This document shows, piece after piece, positions 59,690 through 64,000 of a stretch of 64,000 nt of DNA. Below the pieces are notes generated by a model. The model did no database searches and was not told the origin of the DNA. It saw only the letters and a list, made by a program, of their open reading frames with translations. Each line of letters starts with the position of its first letter. Position 1 is the first letter of the stretch. The DNA comes from Gordonia effusa NBRC 100432 (lineage in GTDB: Bacteria; Actinomycetota; Actinomycetes; Mycobacteriales; Mycobacteriaceae): the NCBI RefSeq assembly GCF_000241305.1, contig NZ_BAEH01000018.1, positions 1 through 64,000 of the forward strand. The letters run 5' to 3'. Made by a program: the position numbers and the translations under genes.

Positions 59690-60847
59690 ATGTCGACAAG
59701 CTCCGGGCACTTCTCACCGCCGATTCCAGCGAAGATCCTGCTGCTGTGCTGGCGAGACACCGGGCACCCGCAGGGCGGCGGCAGCGAGTTATACCTCCAG
59801 CGTGTCGGCCAGCTGCTGGCTAACCGTGGCGCACAGGTGACGCTGCTGACCGCGGCCTATCCGGGTGCGCCGACCGTCGAAGACCGCGACGGAATTCGAA
59901 TCATCCGCCGAGGAGGCCGGCTCAGCGTCTATCCGAGTGCTCTCGCGACCATCGTCGCCGGACGCGTGGGTCGGGGACCGCTGGCCGACTATTCGCCCGA
60001 CTTGATCATCGACACCCAGAACGGGGTGCCATTCTTCGCGACGTTGGTTTCCACCGCGCCGACGCTGGTCCTCGTCCACCACTGTCACCGCGAGCAATGG
60101 CCGGTCGCCGGACCTCTGCTCGCACGGCTGGGCTGGTTTATCGAATCGCGGTTGTCGCCGTGGGTCCACCGCCACAACCGTTACCTCACGGTGTCCGGGC
60201 CGTCGGCGACCGAGCTTGCCGAATTGGGTGTGGATGCCGAGCGAATTACGGTGGTGCGCGCGGGGATCGATCCGGTTCCGGCCATCGCAGCCCCGTCGCC
60301 CGACGGTGCCGTACATCTGCTCACCCTGTCCCGGCTGGTCCCGCATAAGCAGATTGAACACGCGCTCACAGTCCTCGCCCAGCTACGGCGCAGCCACCCG
60401 CAACTGGTCCTCGACATAGTTGGCAGCGGCTGGTGGGATGACCAATTACGCACGCGTGCAACAAAACTCGGTGTCACCGATCGGGTTGTCTTCCACGGCC
60501 ACGTCACCGATCAACGTAAACACGAGTTGCTGGCCGGGGCTTATCTGCACCTGATGCCGTCCCAGAAGGAGGGCTGGGGGATAGCGGTTGTCGAGGCGGC
60601 CCAACATCGGGTGCCCACCATCGGGTACCGGCGGGCGGCCGGGCTGGTGGACTCGATTAGCCACGAGGAGACCGGATATCTGGTCGACAGTGTCGATGAG
60701 CTGGTCAGTGCTACGCGCAAACTTGTCGACGACCCGAGTCAAACTCGTCGACTCGGCGATGCGGCATACCAACGCGCACAAGACTATTCGTGGGAGTCGA
60801 CGGCAGTGGGAGTTATCGCGGCCGCGGCGCGAGGCGCCGACGAATAG
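59690..60847 (+). CDS. GT4-family glycosyltransferase (Rv0225-like)
   Basis: A 385-residue GT-B enzyme. The N-terminal domain has the donor/acceptor Gly loop DTGHPQGGGSELYLQRVGQLL and the HHCHREQWPVAGPL segment. The C-terminal domain has RLVPHKQIEHAL, DIVGSGWWDDQLR, and the retaining-GT4 E-x7-E motif in QKEGWGIAVVEAA. No signal peptide or membrane helix is visible, so it acts on the cytoplasmic membrane face. ATG 59690 is chosen; 37 bases separate it from the divergent hydrolase start. Its end overlaps the convergent membrane-protein gene by 35 bases. Neighbours suggest a role in envelope glycolipid assembly; sugar unknown. Confidence 0.9.
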   Translation: MSTSSGHFSPPIPAKILLLCWRDTGHPQGGGSELYLQRVGQLLANRGAQVTLLTAAYPGAPTVEDRDGIRIIRRGGRLSVYPSALATIVAGRVGRGPLADYSPDLIIDTQNGVPFFATLVSTAPTLVLVHHCHREQWPVAGPLLARLGWFIESRLSPWVHRHNRYLTVSGPSATELAELGVDAERITVVRAGIDPVPAIAAPSPDGAVHLLTLSRLVPHKQIEHALTVLAQLRRSHPQLVLDIVGSGWWDDQLRTRATKLGVTDRVVFHGHVTDQRKHELLAGAYLHLMPSQKEGWGIAVVEAAQHRVPTIGYRRAAGLVDSISHEETGYLVDSVDELVSATRKLVDDPSQTRRLGDAAYQRAQDYSWESTAVGVIAAAARGADE

Positions 60848-62543
60848 CTGCGCCGACCAGTGCGACGACGGACGCGATGATCGCGCCAATCCACCCGCCG
60901 AGCGCGGTGAGTGCCGCGCCGCGCGACGTCGTGGATGCGGCGAAGTCGTTGTGCGGGTTACTGATTCGATAGAGAGTCAGCGTGGGGCCACGGAAGACCG
61001 GAACTTCGTTCGACAAGCTCGGCACCGGAGCTGATGCGAGGACCCAGCCGATGCCGAGCGATCCAAGGTCTCCGCCACTGGCCAGCATCCGATGAACGTC
61101 GGTGGCCCAGGCAGATCCCGGGTCGATGACTACGCCGTCGACGCGCAGTTCCCCGGACTCGGCGACAGTCGCCCGAACCATCCGTGCCGTCGGGTCAAGG
61201 GAGGGGCCGTCGGTGAAGTCGAAGCGCCGCACGGTATCTCCCGGCCACAATGCGATGGCGCCCTCGTCAGCCGAGATCCGGTCGGCAACCGCCCGCCACT
61301 CGTCCGGATACCGAACCGGGGTGATTGCCCCGCCGACTCCCCAGACGAGGTCGGGCAACGGGGCCACCACCAATACCAACACCGTGGCGATGGCGAAACC
61401 CGCTGGTACCCAACGCTTCAACGCATCGACGAAACCCGCTGCGGCAAGGGCGATCAGTGGAATCGCGAAAATAGCGAACTTCGTCGTGTCCCGGAGCAGT
61501 CCAGCGCCAGCTACCGATTCGGTCAACCATTTGAGCGCCGACATACCTGGACCGGCCGACACGCAAACAATCACGGTAAGCGCCCCGCCAGCAAGGGCTA
61601 GCGCCGTCACGATGACGGATCTCGCCGAGGAATCTAGTGCATTTCTGGTGTGCCACAGCCACCAAATACCCACCGCCACAACGGCGGTGAACAAGAGGGC
61701 GGCCACCGTCGCCCAGCCTGACTGCCGACTGGAGGGCTCCGCGTCGGCATTCCAGATACCCCCGAGGCTGACGGCGGTCAGCAGTCGGCCAAGCCCCGGT
61801 TCGGCACGTAACGCGAATGTTGACACCGAAATTGCCGGTGCGGTGGTAACCGAGGTCCCGACGGCGGCCGATACCAGCAACGGCAGTGACCCGATCACGA
61901 TCGGCGCCGCGCTGAGCATGGCGGCGATACACCGTCGTCGGATGAGCAACGGAATCGACAGTGCCGCTAGGACAACGACACTCCCGATGAGCCAGCCGGA
62001 CGGTGTCAGCGCCGCCACCAACGTCGCCAGGAACAGAATCGCCCAGTTATGCCACTTGCCCGCTGGCCGGACATCGGAATCCCATGACTCCTTGATTCGC
62101 AACGCCGACAACAGAATCCACCCCAGGGCCGCGTACGAGGTGAACAGGCTCCAATGTCCCTGCAGAAGGCGTTCTGCCACGAAGGGATTCCACAGGGCGA
62201 TGATCGAGGCCGCGGCGACCCCCGTGGCGCCCGCCCCGCGTACCACGCGGCCGGCCAGCAGCCCGTATCCGACGCCCGCCAATAGCAGCGACAGCGTCAG
62301 GATCGCGACGACCACCGTTCCGCCGTTAACGACGCTGGACAGCAACGCGATCAGCCCGTCCTGCGGTACCGCGCGGGGCGGATTGCCGCCAATGCCGAGC
62401 GTCGAATCGGTGAGGAAGGTGCGCGGCGTCGACACCGCATCGCGGTACAGCAGATAGCCGGGACGCCACAGGGGGGCCATGATCGCGAACGTCGCCACCG
62501 CGGACACCAGCCAGGCGGTGAACACTATGCGACGGTCAGACAT
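60813..62543 (-). CDS. Polytopic membrane protein (Rv0226c-like)
   Basis: A 576-residue integral membrane protein with about 12 helices, the same length as I recall for Rv0226c. It begins MSDRRIVFTAWLVSAVATFAIMAP. An external loop (GYLLYRDAVSTPRTFLTDSTLGIGG) follows helix 1, resembling the first loop of GT-C glycosyltransferases. A soluble segment of about 110 residues (VRYPDEWRAVADRISADEGAIALWPGD) precedes a last helix and an Arg-rich cytoplasmic end. ATG 62543 is chosen because longer frames run antisense to the flippase gene. It may be a GT-C-like envelope glycosyltransferase, but no catalytic motif is certain. It converges on the glycosyltransferase gene. Confidence 0.82.
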   Translation of the reverse strand: MSDRRIVFTAWLVSAVATFAIMAPLWRPGYLLYRDAVSTPRTFLTDSTLGIGGNPPRAVPQDGLIALLSSVVNGGTVVVAILTLSLLLAGVGYGLLAGRVVRGAGATGVAAASIIALWNPFVAERLLQGHWSLFTSYAALGWILLSALRIKESWDSDVRPAGKWHNWAILFLATLVAALTPSGWLIGSVVVLAALSIPLLIRRRCIAAMLSAAPIVIGSLPLLVSAAVGTSVTTAPAISVSTFALRAEPGLGRLLTAVSLGGIWNADAEPSSRQSGWATVAALLFTAVVAVGIWWLWHTRNALDSSARSVIVTALALAGGALTVIVCVSAGPGMSALKWLTESVAGAGLLRDTTKFAIFAIPLIALAAAGFVDALKRWVPAGFAIATVLVLVVAPLPDLVWGVGGAITPVRYPDEWRAVADRISADEGAIALWPGDTVRRFDFTDGPSLDPTARMVRATVAESGELRVDGVVIDPGSAWATDVHRMLASGGDLGSLGIGWVLASAPVPSLSNEVPVFRGPTLTLYRISNPHNDFAASTTSRGAALTALGGWIGAIIASVVALVGAAIRRRLAPRPR

Positions 62544-62603
62544 GTGCACGATTGTCCCGCAGCGGTGAAACCTCCCGTGCCCGGCATCAATACTCTTGTG
62601 GTC

Positions 62604-63917
62604 ATGCCTGCGTCGATCACCCGTAGCACCGCGCATGCGCTTGGCTGGGTCACCGCGGGCACGATGACCGCGAATGCGTGCTCCTACCTCGTGCATCTGC
62701 CGGCGAGCCGGTGGTTCAGCGAAGCCGAATACGGCGAGTTCGCTGTCGTCCTCGCGTGGCTGCTGGTTGTCGCGGTGCCCGCCCTGGCCTGCCAGGCGGT
62801 GATCGCCCGCGAGGCAGTGCGCGGAGTGTCGGACGCGGCGCTGCGCCTCCTCGGCCTGCGACTGACCGCACTCGTCGGTGCCGTGGCATTGGCGGTCGCA
62901 CCCGTGGCCAGCGCGGTCGCCGACATCGGACTGAACACCGTGTTGCCCGGCGTACTCATCGCGCCGATGCTCACCCTCATCGCTACCGGGCAGGGCATTC
63001 TGCAGGGCCGGTACCGCTTCAAAACTCTCGGTATTGTGCTCGCGACAACCGGGGTACTGAGGTCGGTGCCGATGGTCGTCGGTGTCGCGGCGGGGCTTGG
63101 CGTCGACGGCGCGCTGTGGGCCGGCATGGTTGGAGCCGGGGTTGCCGCAGGTGTTGTCTGGGTGGCGAGCCACACCGATGTACCCGCACCCACCCCCACC
63201 GCGACGCCGGCGGTCTGGACCGTCGTCGCCGCGTCACAGGTGCAGCTCGCACTCGTCGTCGCATCGTCATTGGATCTGCTCATGTCGCGGACCGTGCTCA
63301 GTGAAACTGACGCGGGTGTGTACGCGGTCGGTGCCGTCGCATTGAAAGTGGCCTTCTGGCTGCCGCAGGCCGTCGGAGTGGTGTTCTACCCACAGATGGC
63401 CGACGTTCGGCATACCCGTCGATCGGTGCGCGGAGCGCTTATCGCGGTGGGCGCGGTCGGCGCGATGCTCATTGTCGCGGCCCTTGTCGGTGGTGGTGTC
63501 GTGCCGCTGGTCGTCGGGGCGAAATACGACGACGTCGTCGGTGTGCTGTGGCTGTTTACCTATACCGGCGTTGCGCTGTCTTTGCTGCAGGTATTGCTCT
63601 TGGCGACGATCGCGGCGGGCCGCACCCGCTGGTCACTGATCGCGTGGCTGGTGATCCTCGGCGAGGCCGTCGCGATCCTGTTCGTCGCCGACAGCGTCAC
63701 CGGTCTCATCACCATCGCCGCGGTAGCTGCCACCGTCTCGACGCTCGCGTACGGGGTCACCTTTCGAAGCTGGGCGCCGGGAGCGGAGCGAGCGGGCCCG
63801 ATTAACTGGGCGCCGGGAGCCGCGTCGCAACAGCACGACCCCGGCCACCAGCGCGATAACTCCGAGCATGCCAGCGATCAACGGGACGATTCGGCCCCAG
63901 ATGATTTGCGGTCGTGA
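62604..63917 (+). CDS. Polysaccharide/lipid flippase (MVF/Wzx-like)
   Basis: A 437-residue membrane protein starting MPASITRSTAHALGWVTAGTMTANACSYLVHLPASRWFSEAEYGEF (residues 1-46 described), the typical N-terminus of Wzx/MVF-type flippases with the R-W-F-S-x-x-E-Y-G motif after helix 1. About 12 helices follow to residue 388 (TGLITIAAVAATVSTLAYGVTF). The remaining 48 residues are hydrophilic (SWAPGAERAGPINWAPG..., then His/Asp/Gln-rich) and are read antisense to the DUF3068 gene, so this tail is probably a late extension rather than functional sequence. Likely job: moving lipid-linked oligosaccharides across the membrane, with the GT4 enzyme as partner. Confidence 0.85.
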   Translation: MPASITRSTAHALGWVTAGTMTANACSYLVHLPASRWFSEAEYGEFAVVLAWLLVVAVPALACQAVIAREAVRGVSDAALRLLGLRLTALVGAVALAVAPVASAVADIGLNTVLPGVLIAPMLTLIATGQGILQGRYRFKTLGIVLATTGVLRSVPMVVGVAAGLGVDGALWAGMVGAGVAAGVVWVASHTDVPAPTPTATPAVWTVVAASQVQLALVVASSLDLLMSRTVLSETDAGVYAVGAVALKVAFWLPQAVGVVFYPQMADVRHTRRSVRGALIAVGAVGAMLIVAALVGGGVVPLVVGAKYDDVVGVLWLFTYTGVALSLLQVLLLATIAAGRTRWSLIAWLVILGEAVAILFVADSVTGLITIAAVAATVSTLAYGVTFRSWAPGAERAGPINWAPGAASQQHDPGHQRDNSEHASDQRDDSAPDDLRS

Positions 63918-64000
63918 CTGTGCCCGCGCGGTGTCGGTCAGTTCCTTCTGGGATGTGTCGTCATAGCTGAATGACGCGACGAGACTTGGCAATCGGAGGC
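63633..64000 (-). CDS. DUF3068 (PorA-like) protein, C-terminal fragment, Rv0227c-like
   Basis: The frame is open from the window edge; the N-terminal part is missing. Visible are YDDTSQKELTDTARAQSRPQIIWGRIVPLIAGMLGVIALVAGVVLLRRG, i.e. the end of the extracytoplasmic domain, one membrane helix and a basic stop-transfer. That layout matches the C-terminus of Rv0227c/DUF3068 proteins, one of which is required for lipomannan maturation in Corynebacterineae. After the helix a further tail of roughly 65 Arg/Asp/Gly-rich residues runs antisense to the flippase gene over 285 bp. Identity is good for the visible part; only this end can be judged. Confidence 0.75.
   Translation of the reverse strand, partial: LRLPSLVASFSYDDTSQKELTDTARAQSRPQIIWGRIVPLIAGMLGVIALVAGVVLLRRGSRRPVNRARSLRSRRPASKGDPVRERRDGGSYRGDGDETGDAVGDEQDRDGLAEDHQPRDQ
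63771..63823. repeat. Direct repeat in the overlap of two convergent genes
   Basis: CTGGGCGCCGGGAGC occurs at 63772-63786 and again at 63808-63822, 36 bases apart, around GGAGCGAGCGGGC. It lies inside the region read by both the flippase gene and the DUF3068 gene and looks like an intergenic repeat that has been captured by both reading frames. Confidence 0.6.

Noticed and set aside
59623..59823. Short plus-strand frame at the divergent hydrolase/glycosyltransferase junction
   Set aside because: It overlaps both start regions, with no ribosome-binding site; it is an out-of-frame shadow of the GT4 gene.

Overview
The window looks like a chromosomal segment of a GC-rich, mycolic-acid-containing actinobacterium (order Mycobacteriales; Gordonia/Williamsia-like, genus not provable from sequence alone). 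The grounds are an MmpL3-type exporter with its mycobacterial neighbours, a Zmp1-type M13 peptidase, an R2lox oxidase, a FadD9-type carboxylic acid reductase, a SigG-type sigma factor, GTG starts, ATGA/GTGA gene overlaps and leaderless starts. Two blocks follow the M. tuberculosis gene order from memory: 36.9-52.7 kb resembles Rv0204c-Rv0211 (flippase-like protein, AI-2E transporter, mmpL3, NYN protein, trmB, two GTPase-like proteins, pckG), and 57.8-64 kb resembles Rv0224c-Rv0227c. No rRNA, tRNA, CRISPR array, insertion sequence or prophage was recognised.

Layout. 0-4.3 kb: end of a phosphotransferase, a histidine phosphatase, a VOC protein, a tandem-repeat block, a sigG-like gene with a candidate RecA-independent DNA-damage promoter, and sdaA. 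4.4-7.5 kb: a sulfur locus with ssuD divergent from a ROK regulator whose 5' region encodes a short leader peptide with three consecutive cysteines; it ends in a perfect 39-bp inverted repeat. 7.5-12.1 kb: DrrAB-like exporter, class III nucleotide cyclase, KhtTU-like cation/proton antiporter. 12.2-19.4 kb: double-TetR regulator divergent from the fadA-fadB trifunctional enzyme, then a type III glutamine synthetase. 19.5-27.8 kb: TetR regulator and near-perfect operator controlling a tightly overlapping FMO-SDR-acetoacetate-decarboxylase-OYE operon, facing a carboxylic acid reductase. 28-36.7 kb: meta-cleavage hydrolase with a KstR-type operator, DUF1877, R2lox, K+ channel, Zmp1, pirin, a lipoprotein with a degenerate penicillin-binding domain, DUF3054.

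36.9-52.7 kb: envelope and signalling core (flippase-like protein, AI-2E transporter, MacRS-like two-component system, large membrane protein, MmpL3, NYN protein, TrmB, GTPase-like pair, calcium-loop protein, PckG). 52.8-64 kb: MacB-like ABC exporter, secreted DUF6636 protein, MmpS-like protein, methyltransferase with a hydrolase-acetyltransferase fusion, GT4 glycosyltransferase, two polytopic membrane proteins and the end of a DUF3068 protein.

The most informative signals lie between genes: the polycysteine leader, exact or near-exact operators (PafBC/RecA-NDp type, KstR type, TetR palindrome), and a recurrent class of two-tier 3'-end hairpins that share architecture but not sequence.
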